Part shown: piece after piece, positions 27,899 to 37,288 of the stretch
Layout: every line of letters begins with the position of its first letter
How positions within the stretch are numbered: the first letter of the stretch is position 1
Source: Collinsella sp. AF33-16
GTDB taxonomy: Bacteria; Actinomycetota; Coriobacteriia; Coriobacteriales; Coriobacteriaceae
DNA: 64,000 bases
Assembly: GCF_003475325.1 (NCBI RefSeq)
Contig: NZ_QRQC01000014.1
Location: 7,996 to 71,995, forward strand
Reading direction: 5' to 3'
The notes under the pieces: model-generated
What the model was told of the DNA's origin: nothing
Databases searched by the model: none
What the model saw: only the letters and a program-made list of their open reading frames with translations
Position numbers and translations under genes: made by a program

Positions 27899-28507
27899 TT
27901 GTCGGTAGAGGATCAGTTTGAGGGCGATGAGCGCGCGCTGCTCAAGCGCATTCAAGAGCTACTCGATGTGCGTATGAAGGATAAGCGCAAGCGCTACATG
28001 CATTCGCTGGGTGTTGCTGAGACCGCGCTTCATCTGGCTGAGGTCTACCGCGTTGACGGCTTTGATGCCGCTGCCGCTGGCCTGATTCATGACTGGGATA
28101 AGGTACTCTCCGATGACGAGCTCGTGGCCCGCGCGTTGCACTACGGCATTAAGGTTGCCGGCTCTCCTTCGGCCGCGACGCCGCTGCTGCATGGCCCGGT
28201 TGCCGCCTATGAGCTTCCGCAGCTATTTCCCGAGCTATCGCCAGCCGTTTTCCAGGCTGTCGACCGTCACACGGTGGGCGCCTGCGACATGACGCCGCTC
28301 GATATGGTGGTCTTTGTGGCCGATGCCATCGAGCCTAACCGCCATGGTGATTATGCCCACGCGCTGCGCAAGATGGTGGGGGAGTCGACGCTTGACGAGT
28401 TGTTCTTCTCCTGTTTTGCGCAGGGTCTGGTCTACGTGATCCAGTCCGGGCGCTATCTTTATCCCACGGCTATTACGATTTACAACCATTACGCCCAGCT
28501 GCGCTAG
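27899..28507 (+). CDS. yqeK: YqeK family HD-domain hydrolase
   Basis: 202 residues. HD-domain metal ligands are visible in KRYMHSLGVAETA and LIHDWDK, with HGPVAAYEL and DRHTVGACDMT later. The family cleaves diadenosine tetraphosphate symmetrically and usually sits between nadD and rsfS, as here. The start is TTG 27899 behind GGGGG at six bases. Function is by family. Confidence 0.92.
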   Translation: MSVEDQFEGDERALLKRIQELLDVRMKDKRKRYMHSLGVAETALHLAEVYRVDGFDAAAAGLIHDWDKVLSDDELVARALHYGIKVAGSPSAATPLLHGPVAAYELPQLFPELSPAVFQAVDRHTVGACDMTPLDMVVFVADAIEPNRHGDYAHALRKMVGESTLDELFFSCFAQGLVYVIQSGRYLYPTAITIYNHYAQLR

Positions 28508-28535
28508 CTCGGGTGTGTCTAGAAAGAGGTATTCC

Positions 28536-28991
28536 ATGGCCGATGAGACCATGACTGACGATCAGATTCTTGAAGGTGTGGAGCACAAGAGCTTCGTTGC
28601 CACGTCCGACCGCACCGCTGCCTCGCTGTCCGCGAGCGGTGTCGCCGCCGAGGATGTCGCCCGCGCCGCCGCGCAGGCCGCCTACGACAAGAAGGGCGAG
28701 GACGTGCAGGTGCTCGATCTGACCGAGCTCTCCGACGTGTGCGATTACTTTGTGATCGCCACCGGTACCAACAACCGTCAGGTCGATTCTATCGTCGACG
28801 AGATCGAGGAGAAGGTTGCCGAGGCCTGCGGTGAGCACCCGTTCTCCATCGAGGGCCGCGAGCAGAAGACCTGGATGCTCATGGATTACGGCTCGGTTGT
28901 CGTCCACGTCTTCACCCCCGAGGCCCGCGACTTCTACCGCCTCGAGAAGCTCTGGGGCGACGCTCCCCAGCTCCCCCTCAATCTCCTCTAG
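28536..28991 (+). CDS. rsfS: Ribosomal silencing factor
   Basis: 151 residues of the Iojap/RsfS family, which binds L14 and blocks subunit joining in starvation. The core is VLDLTELSDVCDYFVIATGTN, NRQVDSIVDEIEE and WMLMDYGSVVVHVFTPEAR. An N-terminal extension of about 40 residues precedes it. ATG 28536 has AAAGAGG six bases upstream; an in-frame GTG at 28515 does not. Confidence 0.95.
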   Translation: MADETMTDDQILEGVEHKSFVATSDRTAASLSASGVAAEDVARAAAQAAYDKKGEDVQVLDLTELSDVCDYFVIATGTNNRQVDSIVDEIEEKVAEACGEHPFSIEGREQKTWMLMDYGSVVVHVFTPEARDFYRLEKLWGDAPQLPLNLL

Positions 28992-29036
28992 GACCTTATT
29001 TGGGCGGGGCTTCTCTAGAGCCACCCTCTACCGTTC

Positions 29037-29079
29037 GCCGGGCAGTTGCACTACCTGCAGCTGCCCGGCTTTCTTTTTG
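29037..29079 (+). terminator. Terminator after rsfS
   Basis: Fourteen-pair stem GCCGGGCAGTTGCA with TGCAGCTGCCCGGC (one G-U), loop CTACC, then TTTCTTTTT. It ends the run from rplU and separates it from the convergent dinB. Confidence 0.9.
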
Positions 29080-29092
29080 CCCAAAACGCAAA

Positions 29093-30349
29093 TCATTGGG
29101 AGGAGAAGCGGGATTGGCGGCCGAAGGATAGGGCGGTGTCGCCGAATTTGTCTCGGACGGCGTCGATGGCGACGGAGAGGTCGCGGCGGTCGCTGGATTG
29201 GGCTCCGCGGTCATCGATCTCGCAGAACAGGTCGGTCTGGATACCGCCTTGGTGGTTGAAGTCGCTCATGCCGATACCCGCTAGACGTACGTGCATGCCT
29301 TCTTGCCAGATATTGTCGAGCAGCTCGAGCGCTACGGCCACAAAGATATTCTCGTCGTCGGTGGGGTGGGGCAAGCGGCGCTGTGCCGTGCGTCCGCTGC
29401 CGTAAGAGTATTTGAGCTTGAGCGTCACCGTGGCGCCCGTCAGCCCCTGGCGGCGCAGGCGGCGCCCAACCGACTCGCCGAGCAGCGCGATCGCCGCCTC
29501 GATATCCCCACGCTCAGTCAAATCCTTCGCAAAGGTGCGCTCATTGCTCACCGATTTAACTTCACGTTCCTCTTCCAGGCTAGTGACCTCGGATACTTCG
29601 AGCCCCAAAGCACGTTGACGCATTCGCTCGCCATTCACGCCAAAGATTGCAGCCAGGGTGGACTCTGGCGCGCGTGAAAGCTCGCCGAGCGTATAGATGC
29701 GCATGCGACGCAGTCGCTCCTCGGCCGAACGCCCGATTCCGCTCATGGCAGATACCGGCAGCGCGGCCAAAAACCGCTGTTCCGTACCGGGGCGCACAAT
29801 GGTCAGACCAAACGGCTTGTCCCGCTCGCTTGCGATTTTGGCCACGGTCTTGTTGCACCCAACGCCAATAGAGCAGGTCACTCCCAGCGCTGCCACGCGG
29901 TCGCTTATGCGCCGCGCAACCAGCAGCGGGTCTTCGGGCGCAAAGCGGCCCGGCGTGATATCGATAAAAGCTTCGTCGATGGATACGCGCTCCACGCGCG
30001 GGGTCTCATCGGCAAGAATCGCCATGACCTGCGCGCTGACCTCGTGGTAGCGATCAAAGTGTCCGTGCGTCCAAATGGCCTGCGGGCACAGACGCCGCGC
30101 CTCGGCCGAGGCCATGGCAGAATGCACACCAAAGCGACGTGCCTCGTACGAGCACGTGGACACGACGCCGCGTGATTCGGCGTCTCCGCCCACGATGAGC
30201 GGTTTGCCGCGCCATTCGGGATGATCGAGCATCTCCACGCTCGCAAAAAATGCATCGAGGTCCATCAGGCCCACCGCCGGACCCGTCCAGGGCGGCGGCG
30301 TGACGCCCGCAGCATCCTCATAACCGTATGTATGTTCGCGTCTTTCCAT
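29093..30349 (-). CDS. dinB: DNA polymerase IV (Y family)
   Basis: 418-residue translesion polymerase. Catalytic motifs: LMDLDAFFASVE (first Asp pair), SYEARRFGVHSAM and VSIDEAFIDIT. The helix-hairpin-helix SAMSGIGRSAEERLRRM follows, then the little-finger domain. The C terminus lacks a recognisable beta-clamp motif by eye. The ATG has no ribosome binding site and lies six bases after a TATACT box, so the mRNA may be leaderless. No LexA operator is evident. Confidence 0.95.
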   Translation of the reverse strand: MERREHTYGYEDAAGVTPPPWTGPAVGLMDLDAFFASVEMLDHPEWRGKPLIVGGDAESRGVVSTCSYEARRFGVHSAMASAEARRLCPQAIWTHGHFDRYHEVSAQVMAILADETPRVERVSIDEAFIDITPGRFAPEDPLLVARRISDRVAALGVTCSIGVGCNKTVAKIASERDKPFGLTIVRPGTEQRFLAALPVSAMSGIGRSAEERLRRMRIYTLGELSRAPESTLAAIFGVNGERMRQRALGLEVSEVTSLEEEREVKSVSNERTFAKDLTERGDIEAAIALLGESVGRRLRRQGLTGATVTLKLKYSYGSGRTAQRRLPHPTDDENIFVAVALELLDNIWQEGMHVRLAGIGMSDFNHQGGIQTDLFCEIDDRGAQSSDRRDLSVAIDAVRDKFGDTALSFGRQSRFSSQ

Positions 30350-30355
30350 GTCATG

Positions 30356-30361
30356 AGTATA
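30356..30361 (-). promoter_or_regulatory. -10 box of dinB
   Basis: TATACT on the minus strand, six bases before the ATG, which places the transcription start at or next to the A of the start codon. No -35 match is seen. Confidence 0.5.
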
Positions 30362-30465
30362 CCGCGCAGCTCATGTGGGGTGCGTGTATGTGCTTGCAAA
30401 TCGCGAATTCTTGTCTAAGATATGGATTTGCCCTCGACTACACCGAAGAAGTTGGTCTCACGGAC

Positions 30466-30494
30466 TTCACCTGCCCGCGTCGATGGCGTATTAT
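30466..30494 (+). promoter_or_regulatory. Promoter of rpsP operon
   Basis: TTCACC (30466-30471), 17-base spacer, TATTAT (30489-30494). A small hairpin GCAGC CTAAA GCTGC lies in the leader before the start. Confidence 0.6.
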
Positions 30495-30550
30495 GTTCAA
30501 CTGTTTGTTTGTAGTTGCAGCCTAAAGCTGCTTGGTTGGAGGAGTTTCCT

Positions 30551-30892
30551 TTGGCAGTCAAGATTCGCCTTGCTCGTCACGGCGCTAAGAAGCGTCCGTA
30601 CTACCGTGTCGTCGTCGCCGATTCCCGCGCCCCGCGTGACGGTCGTATCATCGAGGAGGTTGGCCGCTACAATCCGATGACCGCCCCCAAGACCATCAAC
30701 CTCGACCTCGAGAAGATTGCTGACTGGCAGTCCAAGGGCGCTCAGCTTACCGACGCCGTCGCCGCTCTGGTCAAGGCCGCCAACGAGGGCGAGAAGACCG
30801 AGGCCGTCGTCAAGAAGTCCAAGAAGCAGCTCGCCAAAGAGGCCGAGGCCGCTAAGGCTGCCGCTGAGGCCGCTGAGGGCGCCGAGGAGTAA
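30551..30892 (+). CDS. rpsP: 30S ribosomal protein S16
   Basis: 113 residues: [39 protein letters not shown]. The C-terminal 35 residues are a Lys/Ala/Glu helix-forming tail beyond the common end. The start is TTG 30551: GGAGGAG lies six bases upstream and the family begins AVKIRL. First gene of rpsP-khpA-rimM-trmD-lepB. Confidence 0.97.
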   Translation: MAVKIRLARHGAKKRPYYRVVVADSRAPRDGRIIEEVGRYNPMTAPKTINLDLEKIADWQSKGAQLTDAVAALVKAANEGEKTEAVVKKSKKQLAKEAEAAKAAAEAAEGAEE

Positions 30893-30895
30893 ATC

Positions 30896-31180
30896 GTGCC
30901 TGAGGTTGACGCTGCACAGCTCGAGGGTGAGGCAATGCTCTCAGATCGCATCGCCGATCTCGTCGAATATCTCGTTGTTCAGATCGTCGACGACCCGGAT
31001 TCCGTGAGCCTCGAGGTCATCGATGGTGACGACGCCTCCACGATTGAGGTTTCGGTTGCCGAGGATGACGTCGCTAAGGTCATCGGCCGTCGTGGCCGTA
31101 CCATCAAGGCCATTCGCACGCTCGCCCGTGCGCTGGCCGCTCGCCTCGACACCGCTGTCGAGGTAGAGGTTCTGGGCTAG
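30896..31180 (+). CDS. khpA: KH-domain RNA-binding protein KhpA
   Basis: 94 residues, a single KH domain with the GRRGR loop in VAKVIGRRGRTIKAIRTLA. KhpA binds RNA with KhpB and typically sits between rpsP and rimM. The start is GTG 30896 behind GAGGAG, which is the end of rpsP. Confidence 0.93.
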   Translation: MPEVDAAQLEGEAMLSDRIADLVEYLVVQIVDDPDSVSLEVIDGDDASTIEVSVAEDDVAKVIGRRGRTIKAIRTLARALAARLDTAVEVEVLG

Positions 31181-31184
31181 GACC

Positions 31185-31706
31185 TTGAGGTCCCAGTACA
31201 AAAACATCGCCCGTGTGGTCAAACCGCACGGAAGGAAGGGGGAGGTCCTCGCGCAGCCGCTGCGGGGGCTTCCTTCTGTATTGGAGCCGGGTATGCGCGT
31301 CGCCTTGACGCCGCCGGCACTCAAGCGCGACCGTTTTTGCACGGTTGTGTCCGTCACCGATACGGGCGATGGCGATCTGGTCTCGTTTGAGGGCATTGAT
31401 GACTTGACGGCCGCTGAGGGCATCACGGGATGCTATGTGCTGGCAAATCGTGACGATTTTGAGCTCGATTCACTCGACGCCGCCTATACCGACCTGATGG
31501 GTCGCGAGGTGATCGATGAGCGCTTCGGTTCGCTCGGCACGATTGTCGAGATCATGTCGACGCCCGCCAACGATGTTTGGGTTGTCGAGGGTGATCGGTA
31601 CGGCGAGGTGCTGATTCCCGTGATCGAGCAGGTTGTGCTCGATCTTCCCGACACAGGAACAATTTCCGTCCACGTTATGGACGGCTTGATCGATATGGAC
31701 AAGTAG
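31185..31706 (+). CDS. rimM: 16S rRNA processing protein RimM
   Basis: 173-residue 30S maturation factor binding S19. N-terminal barrel with IARVVKPHGRKGEVLAQPL; PRC-barrel second half with DLMGREVIDERFGSLGTIVEI and EVLIPVIEQVV. TTG 31185 fits the family start, although the AGGA upstream is only two bases away, so initiation may depend on coupling with khpA. Confidence 0.93.
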   Translation: MRSQYKNIARVVKPHGRKGEVLAQPLRGLPSVLEPGMRVALTPPALKRDRFCTVVSVTDTGDGDLVSFEGIDDLTAAEGITGCYVLANRDDFELDSLDAAYTDLMGREVIDERFGSLGTIVEIMSTPANDVWVVEGDRYGEVLIPVIEQVVLDLPDTGTISVHVMDGLIDMDK

Positions 31707-31716
31707 GGAGGACAGC

Positions 31717-32475
31717 ATGCTGATCGAGACCCTTTCGGTCTTTCCCGAGATGTTTGAGCCCGTCATGTCCACGTCGATTTTGGGCCGCGCCCGCAAGGCC
31801 GGCCTTTTTGATTTTAAGGCGTATAACCTGCGCGACTGGACGCACGACCGCCATCGCACCGTCGATGACGAGCCGTATGGCGGCGGGCAGGGCATGCTCA
31901 TGAAGGTCGAGCCCATCGCCGAGGCCATCGAGGCTATTAGCTCCGAGGGTCCCAAGCCCACCGTGGTGTTCTTTACGCCCTGCGGCGAGCCCTTTACGCA
32001 GCATGTGGCCGAGCGTCTGCTTAAAAGCGAGCGCCTGCTGTTTGTGTGCAGCCGTTACGAGGGCGTCGACGAGCGCGCATATGCGTATGCCGATGAGCGC
32101 CTGTCGATCGGCGACTACGTGCTCACGGGCGGTGAGTTGCCCGCTATGGTCGTTGCCGATGCCGTCGTACGACTCATTCCCGGAGCCTTGGGCGACGAGA
32201 TGAGCAACGTGGACGAGTCCTTCTCGACCGCCGAGGACGGTGGCCTGCTCGAGTACGCGCAGTACACCCGCCCCGCCGAGTTCAATGGCGAGGGCGTGCC
32301 TCCGGTACTCGTAAGCGGCGACCACGCCAAGGTCGATGCCTGGCGTCGCAAAAACGCCATCGAGCGTACCTGTCGTTGGCGTCCCGATCTTATCGAGACG
32401 GCACGCCTTACGCCCGAGGAGCGCGCCTACGCGCAGGAGATCCTTGACGCTTCGTATTCGCAGAGCGAGGAGTGA
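31717..32475 (+). CDS. trmD: tRNA (guanine-37-N1)-methyltransferase
   Basis: 252-residue trefoil-knot enzyme using SAM. Motifs: IETLSVFPEMF at the start, NLRDWTHDRHRTVDDEPYGG, CSRYEGVDERA and SIGDYVLTGGELPAM, which form the knot and the SAM site. It begins 10 bases after rimM with GGGAGGA upstream. Confidence 0.97.
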   Translation: MLIETLSVFPEMFEPVMSTSILGRARKAGLFDFKAYNLRDWTHDRHRTVDDEPYGGGQGMLMKVEPIAEAIEAISSEGPKPTVVFFTPCGEPFTQHVAERLLKSERLLFVCSRYEGVDERAYAYADERLSIGDYVLTGGELPAMVVADAVVRLIPGALGDEMSNVDESFSTAEDGGLLEYAQYTRPAEFNGEGVPPVLVSGDHAKVDAWRRKNAIERTCRWRPDLIETARLTPEERAYAQEILDASYSQSEE

Positions 32476-32477
32476 GA

Positions 32478-33041
32478 ATGGTTCCATCGCAGCATTCTGC
32501 CCTGAGGGGTGCCTTTGAGTGGATCGTGGTCGTCGCGATCGCACTGGTCGCCACCTTCTTGATTCGCTCATTTGTGGTCGAACCCTTTGTGGTGCCCACC
32601 GGCTCCATGGAGTCCACGATTGAGATCGGCGATCAGATTCTGGCGCAGAAGGTGACGCTCGAACTCGGGCAGCCCGTCAAGCAGGGCGATATCGTGGTGT
32701 TTCACAACCCCGATGCCACGTCCGAGCATGACGTGCTGGTAAAGCGCGTTATTGCCACGGCCGGTCAGACGGTCGACCTGCAGGACGGCAAGGTTGTCGT
32801 CGACGGCCAGGCGCTCGACGAAGACTATACGACCGGCATGAGCTGGCCGCTTTCGGTCCAAGCCCCTGGCGCTCAGGTGAGCTATCCCTACACCGTCCCT
32901 GACGACTGTGTGTGGGTGATGGGCGACAACCGCGAGAACTCTGCTGACTCCCGCTACTTTGGCCCGGTCGACCGCTCCGACTTGATCGCCGTGGCGCTTG
33001 TACGCTACTGGCCGCTCAACCGTATCGGCGCTATCGACTAA
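32478..33041 (+). CDS. lepB: Signal peptidase I
   Basis: 187-residue membrane protease. One N-terminal helix (WIVVVAIALVATFLIRSF), catalytic Ser in PTGSMESTIEIGD, catalytic Lys in DVLVKRVIATAGQTV, and box E MGDNRENSADSRYFGPV. ATG 32478 is used because GAGGAG precedes it at seven bases. It overlaps the end of trmD closely. It would process the signal peptide of the surface protein at 61325. Confidence 0.96.
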   Translation: MVPSQHSALRGAFEWIVVVAIALVATFLIRSFVVEPFVVPTGSMESTIEIGDQILAQKVTLELGQPVKQGDIVVFHNPDATSEHDVLVKRVIATAGQTVDLQDGKVVVDGQALDEDYTTGMSWPLSVQAPGAQVSYPYTVPDDCVWVMGDNRENSADSRYFGPVDRSDLIAVALVRYWPLNRIGAID

Positions 33042-33100
33042 AAACCGCTATAGTACAGTACCTAACCGTGTAATCGTTTCGACGAGGGGATATTAGAGGC

Positions 33101-34012
33101 ATGAACGCTTCATCGCTTTCCTTCCAAGACATCATCCTGCGCCTCCAGCAGTACTGGGGCGAGCAGGGCTGCGTCATTATGCAGCCCTATGACTCCGAGG
33201 TCGGTGCCGGTACCTTCCATACCGCGACCACGCTGCGCTCGCTCGGTCCCGCCGAGTGGCGCACCTGCTATGCGCAGCCCTGCCGCCGTCCCGCCGACGG
33301 CCGCTACGGCGAGAATCCCAACCGCATGCAGCACTACTATCAGTTCCAGGTGCTCATCAAGCCCTCGCCGGTCAACGCCCAGGAGCTCTACCTGGGTTCG
33401 CTGGCCGCCATTGGCCTGGACCCCAACGACCATGACGTCCGCTTTGTCGAGGACGACTGGGAGAGTCCGACGCTCGGCGCCTGGGGCCTTGGCTGGGAGG
33501 TCTGGCTCAATGGCATGGAGGTCACGCAGTTTACGTACTTCCAGCAGGTGGGCGGCATCGAGGTCGACCCCGTGCCCGTCGAGATCACCTATGGCCTGGA
33601 GCGTATCGCCATGTACGCCCAGGGCGTCAACTCGGTCTACGACCTGGTGTGGAGCTACCTGCCCGACGGCACGCCCATGACCTACGGCGACGTGTTCCTG
33701 GAGAACGAGCGCGAGTTCAGCGCTTACAACTTTGAGGTCGCCAACGTCGAGATGATGCGTCAGAAGTTTGACGACTACGAGGCCGAGTGCCACTCCTGCC
33801 TGGAGCGCAAGCTGCCGCTGCCGGCATATGACTGCGTCATGAAGTGCAGCCATGCCTTCAACCTGCTCGATGCCCGCGGTGCACTGTCCGCAGTCGAGCG
33901 TGCCAACTACATCCTGCGCGTCCGCGCCGTCGCCAAGGCGTGCTGCGAGGCCTATATGGCCGAGGTCGCCGGAATCAACGAGAATGCCGATCAGGAAGGC
34001 GAGGTGGCGTAA
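33101..34012 (+). CDS. glyQ: Glycine-tRNA ligase alpha subunit
   Basis: 303-residue catalytic subunit of the alpha2beta2 GlyRS. Conserved [38 protein letters not shown] and [27 protein letters not shown] box lies at 33049-33054. The gap is too short for a T-box leader. Confidence 0.97.
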   Translation: MNASSLSFQDIILRLQQYWGEQGCVIMQPYDSEVGAGTFHTATTLRSLGPAEWRTCYAQPCRRPADGRYGENPNRMQHYYQFQVLIKPSPVNAQELYLGSLAAIGLDPNDHDVRFVEDDWESPTLGAWGLGWEVWLNGMEVTQFTYFQQVGGIEVDPVPVEITYGLERIAMYAQGVNSVYDLVWSYLPDGTPMTYGDVFLENEREFSAYNFEVANVEMMRQKFDDYEAECHSCLERKLPLPAYDCVMKCSHAFNLLDARGALSAVERANYILRVRAVAKACCEAYMAEVAGINENADQEGEVA

Positions 34013-34015
34013 GCC

Positions 34016-36112
34016 ATGGCAGACGCTAAGGATTTCCTGTTTGAGATCGGTACGGAGGAAATGCCCTCCGCACCGCTGAACAATGCCGTCAAGCAGCTTG
34101 GCACCATGATCGCCAAGGGTCTCGACGAGGCCGGTCTGGACCACGGCGAGGTCCGCGTGATCTCGAGCCCGCGTCGCCTGGCTGCGCTCGTTGCCGACGT
34201 CGCCACCGCGACCGATGAGGTTCACGAGGTCAAGCGTGGCCCCGCGGCCAACATCGCCTTCGACGCTGACGGTAACGCTACCAAGGCCGCCCAGGGCTTC
34301 GCCCGCAAGTGCGGTGTGGCTGCCGAGGACCTGGTCCGTCGCGAGGACACCGACGGTCGCGAGTACGTCTTTGCGGAGAAGAACATTCCTTCCGCCCCGG
34401 CCACCCCGATCCTGACGGCCCTGTGCGAGAAGACCATCGCCGGCCTGCAGTGGCCCAACTACCGCAGCCAGCGCTGGGGCCACGAGCACGCCACGTTCGT
34501 GCGTCCGGTCCGCTGGATCTGCTGCCTTCTGGGCGAGGGCGTCGTGCCCGTGTCGTTTGCCGACGTGACGAGCGGCAACACCACGCGTGGCCATCGCGTG
34601 CTTGGCCCCGGTGACCACGTTGTTGCCAGCCCCGCCGTCTACGAGCAGGTGCTCGAGGACGCCGGCGTGCTTTCTGCCGAGCGTCGTCGTGAGGCCATCC
34701 TTGCCGGTATCGCCGAGGTCGAGGCCGCTCGCCCCGGCTGCCATGTCGACACGCCCAAGAAGGTCTTTGAGGAGGTCATTAACCTCTGCGAGTGGCCGAC
34801 GGTGCTCGTCGGTACCTTCGACGAGGAGTTCCTCAAGGTCCCGCACGAGATCATCTGCGAGTCCATGCTCACCAACCAGCGCTACTTCCCGATCTATGAC
34901 GGCGAGGGCAAGCTTACGCGTGAGTTCGTGGTCGTCTCCAACAGCAAGCCCGAGAATGCCGAGCGCGTGATCGACGGCAACGAGCGCGTCGTGCGCGCAC
35001 GCCTGGATGACGCCAAGTTCTTCTACGAGGAGGATCTGAAGATCTCTCTCGACGAGTTTCGTGAGCGCCTGGCCAAGGTCGCTTTCCAGGAGAAGCTCGG
35101 CAGCGTGCTCGCCAAGTCCGAGCGTATTGAGCAGCTCGCGCTCGCTATTGCCCGCGAGGCTCACCTGGGTGCCCACCTTGCCGCCGATGCCGGCCGTGCC
35201 GCGCATCTGTGCAAGGCCGACCTGGTGTCCAACGCCGTCGTCGAGTTCACGAGCCAGCAGGGCGTGATGGGCGGTTACTACGCCATCGCGATGGGGGAGA
35301 ACGACGAGGTCGCTCATGCTATCCGCGATCACTATCGTCCCCGCTTTGCCGGCGACGAGCTGCCCGAGGGCACCGCTGGCTGCATCGTGGCCTGCGCCGA
35401 TAAGCTCGATACCATTGCCGGCATCTTTGCCATCGGCGAGCCCCCGACCGGCTCTTCCGACCCGTACGCGCTGCGTCGTGCCGCCATCGGCATCATCAAC
35501 ATCCTGCGCGACCGCCTGCCGATCGACCCCACGTCGCTCATCGACTTTGCCCTCCAGCTCTATAGCGAGCAGGGTATTGAGTTCGACGCCGCCGAGGTCA
35601 CCCAGCAGGTACGCGACTTCTTCCACGGTCGTTTGGTGAGTATGGCCCGCGACGAGAAGATCCCGGCCGACACCGTTGCCGCCGTTTCCGCGGTGCACAT
35701 CATTGCCCCGTCGGTCTTCTTCGCCCGCTGCGCTGCCCTCGACGAGGCTCGCAAGAACGACGCCGAGACCTTCGACAACCTGGCGACTGCCTACGCCCGC
35801 GCCGCGCATATCTCCAAGCCCGAGCTGGGTGCGGAGTACGATCGTGCCCTGATGGGCGAGGTCGAGCTTGCGCTTGCCGACGCCTCCGAGGCCGCTCAGA
35901 CCGCCGTCGATGGCGCTCTTGCCGCCGAGGATTATCCTGCCGCGTTTGCCGCGCTCGCCGCCCTGCGCGCGCCCATCGACCGCTTCTTCGACGAGGTTAT
36001 GGTCATGGACAAGGACGAGCAGCTCCGCGATAATCGCCTTAAGCTGCTCAATCGCTTCGAGGCCGTTTTCTCCGGCATCGCTAACATTGGTGAGCTTGCC
36101 CGCAAAAAGTAA
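34016..36112 (+). CDS. glyS: Glycine-tRNA ligase beta subunit
   Basis: 698 residues, beginning KDFLFEIGTEEMPSAPL, with ESMLTNQRYFP, GSSDPYALRRAAIGI and a C-terminal helical anticodon-binding region ending ANIGELARKK. Length matches the family. It begins three bases after glyQ. Confidence 0.97.
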   Translation: MADAKDFLFEIGTEEMPSAPLNNAVKQLGTMIAKGLDEAGLDHGEVRVISSPRRLAALVADVATATDEVHEVKRGPAANIAFDADGNATKAAQGFARKCGVAAEDLVRREDTDGREYVFAEKNIPSAPATPILTALCEKTIAGLQWPNYRSQRWGHEHATFVRPVRWICCLLGEGVVPVSFADVTSGNTTRGHRVLGPGDHVVASPAVYEQVLEDAGVLSAERRREAILAGIAEVEAARPGCHVDTPKKVFEEVINLCEWPTVLVGTFDEEFLKVPHEIICESMLTNQRYFPIYDGEGKLTREFVVVSNSKPENAERVIDGNERVVRARLDDAKFFYEEDLKISLDEFRERLAKVAFQEKLGSVLAKSERIEQLALAIAREAHLGAHLAADAGRAAHLCKADLVSNAVVEFTSQQGVMGGYYAIAMGENDEVAHAIRDHYRPRFAGDELPEGTAGCIVACADKLDTIAGIFAIGEPPTGSSDPYALRRAAIGIINILRDRLPIDPTSLIDFALQLYSEQGIEFDAAEVTQQVRDFFHGRLVSMARDEKIPADTVAAVSAVHIIAPSVFFARCAALDEARKNDAETFDNLATAYARAAHISKPELGAEYDRALMGEVELALADASEAAQTAVDGALAAEDYPAAFAALAALRAPIDRFFDEVMVMDKDEQLRDNRLKLLNRFEAVFSGIANIGELARKK

Positions 36113-36146
36113 GCTAGCCTGCGCATAAGCGCAAAAGGAGCCCCGC

Positions 36147-37022
36147 ATGGATTGCCCGGTCACCGCTCGTTCCACCGTTATCGTTATCTCCGACTCGCTC
36201 GGTGATACCGCTTGTGAGGTGGTGCTTGCGGCGTCCGGGCAATTTGATGAAGGGGCTTTTCGTGTTTTACGTCTGCCTAAGGTGACCTCGGTGGAGCAGG
36301 TCAAATCGTTTGTGGGCCCGCGCGTCGATGCCGACCATCGTGATATCGCCGTGTTCCATACCATCGTCGACCCGGCGCTTCGTGCTCGCGTGCTCGACTA
36401 CTTGGGTATGCTGCACATTCGATCGGTCGACCTGATCGGCCCGACGCTTGCAGTCCTGTCGTCGCTTATTGGCGTGCCACCAAAAGGAGTGGCGGGTGTG
36501 ATCCATAAGACCGATGACCGGTATTTCCACCGCATCGAGGCCATGGAGTACTTCGTCGAGCACGATGACGGGCGCGGCTGCGATGATCTGTCGGGTGCCG
36601 ATATCGTGCTGTTGGGCGTGTCGCGCACATCCAAGACGCCGCTTTCGATGTATTTGGCCTATCAGGGCTACAAGGTTGCCAACGTTCCGCTGGCGCACGG
36701 TATGGAGCCGCCCAAGTCGATTTACGAGGTCGATCCGATGCGTCTCTTCGGTCTGATTTCGACCGTCGATGTGATTTCCGAGATTCGCGATAGCCGCCTG
36801 GGCGACGACTACGCCCGTGCCGTTGCCGGCTCCTATGCCGAGCCCGAGAGTGTACGCAGTGAGCTCGAGGAGGCTCGTGCCCTCATGAAACGTCTGGGTT
36901 GCTTTGTGGTGCGTACCGACGGCAAGGCGATCGAGGAGAGTGCCTCCGAGATCATTGCCCACCTCGAAGAGATCAAGGAAGCCAGGGTCCGTCGTGCCGC
37001 CCGTCGCGCCCAACAAAGTTAG
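36147..37022 (+). CDS. PPDK regulatory protein (bifunctional kinase/pyrophosphorylase)
   Basis: 291-residue DUF299 protein. It has the P-loop-like GVSRTSKTP near residue 156, followed by YLAYQGYKVANVPL, and IVISDSLGDTA at the N terminus. The family switches PPDK off by ADP-dependent Thr phosphorylation and on by phosphate-dependent dephosphorylation. Its target ppdK is the next gene, which points to PPDK rather than PEP synthase. AAAGGAG precedes the ATG. Confidence 0.95.
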   Translation: MDCPVTARSTVIVISDSLGDTACEVVLAASGQFDEGAFRVLRLPKVTSVEQVKSFVGPRVDADHRDIAVFHTIVDPALRARVLDYLGMLHIRSVDLIGPTLAVLSSLIGVPPKGVAGVIHKTDDRYFHRIEAMEYFVEHDDGRGCDDLSGADIVLLGVSRTSKTPLSMYLAYQGYKVANVPLAHGMEPPKSIYEVDPMRLFGLISTVDVISEIRDSRLGDDYARAVAGSYAEPESVRSELEEARALMKRLGCFVVRTDGKAIEESASEIIAHLEEIKEARVRRAARRAQQS

Positions 37023-37128
37023 CTCATTGGGCCAGCTAAATATGCTTGATATTGATAAAGCGATTTAGCAAGAAACCTGCATTTAACCTGCCAATTTATT
37101 CTATTGGTATCTTCATAAGGTAACCACC

Positions 37129-37180
37129 TTTACCTACCGTTTACCGCAAGTTTTAGCACGTTTACCAAACCGCGTATCCT
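37129..37180 (+). promoter_or_regulatory. ppdK upstream region with TTTACC repeats
   Basis: Three direct copies of TTTACC begin at 37129, 37140 and 37161 (steps of 11 and 21 bases). TATCCT at 37175-37180 is a possible -10 box, with TTTTAG at 37151 as a weak -35. The 266-base gap from 37023 to 37288 holds no gene. Confidence 0.4.
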
Positions 37181-37288
37181 CTGCTCAAGCCCGTTCAAAT
37201 CCCGCCGTATAGTTCCCTCACGGCCCGCATCCGGCGGGTCGATTCGTTACCACGGTCGTGCGCGAGATCGCATGGAAGGGGAAGTATC

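Noticed and set aside
30350..30550. LexA operator between dinB and rpsP
   Set aside because: GAACATAC occurs in the dinB coding start but the second half-site is missing.
33042..33100. Possible T-box leader before glyQ
   Set aside because: The gap is under 60 bases, too short, and no T-box consensus is present. The same holds for proS, which abuts ispG.
33110..36364. Very long minus-strand open frame (over 1000 codons) opposite glyQ-glyS
   Set aside because: It mirrors the plus-strand codons in high-G+C DNA, has no recognisable domain, and glyQ and glyS are certain.
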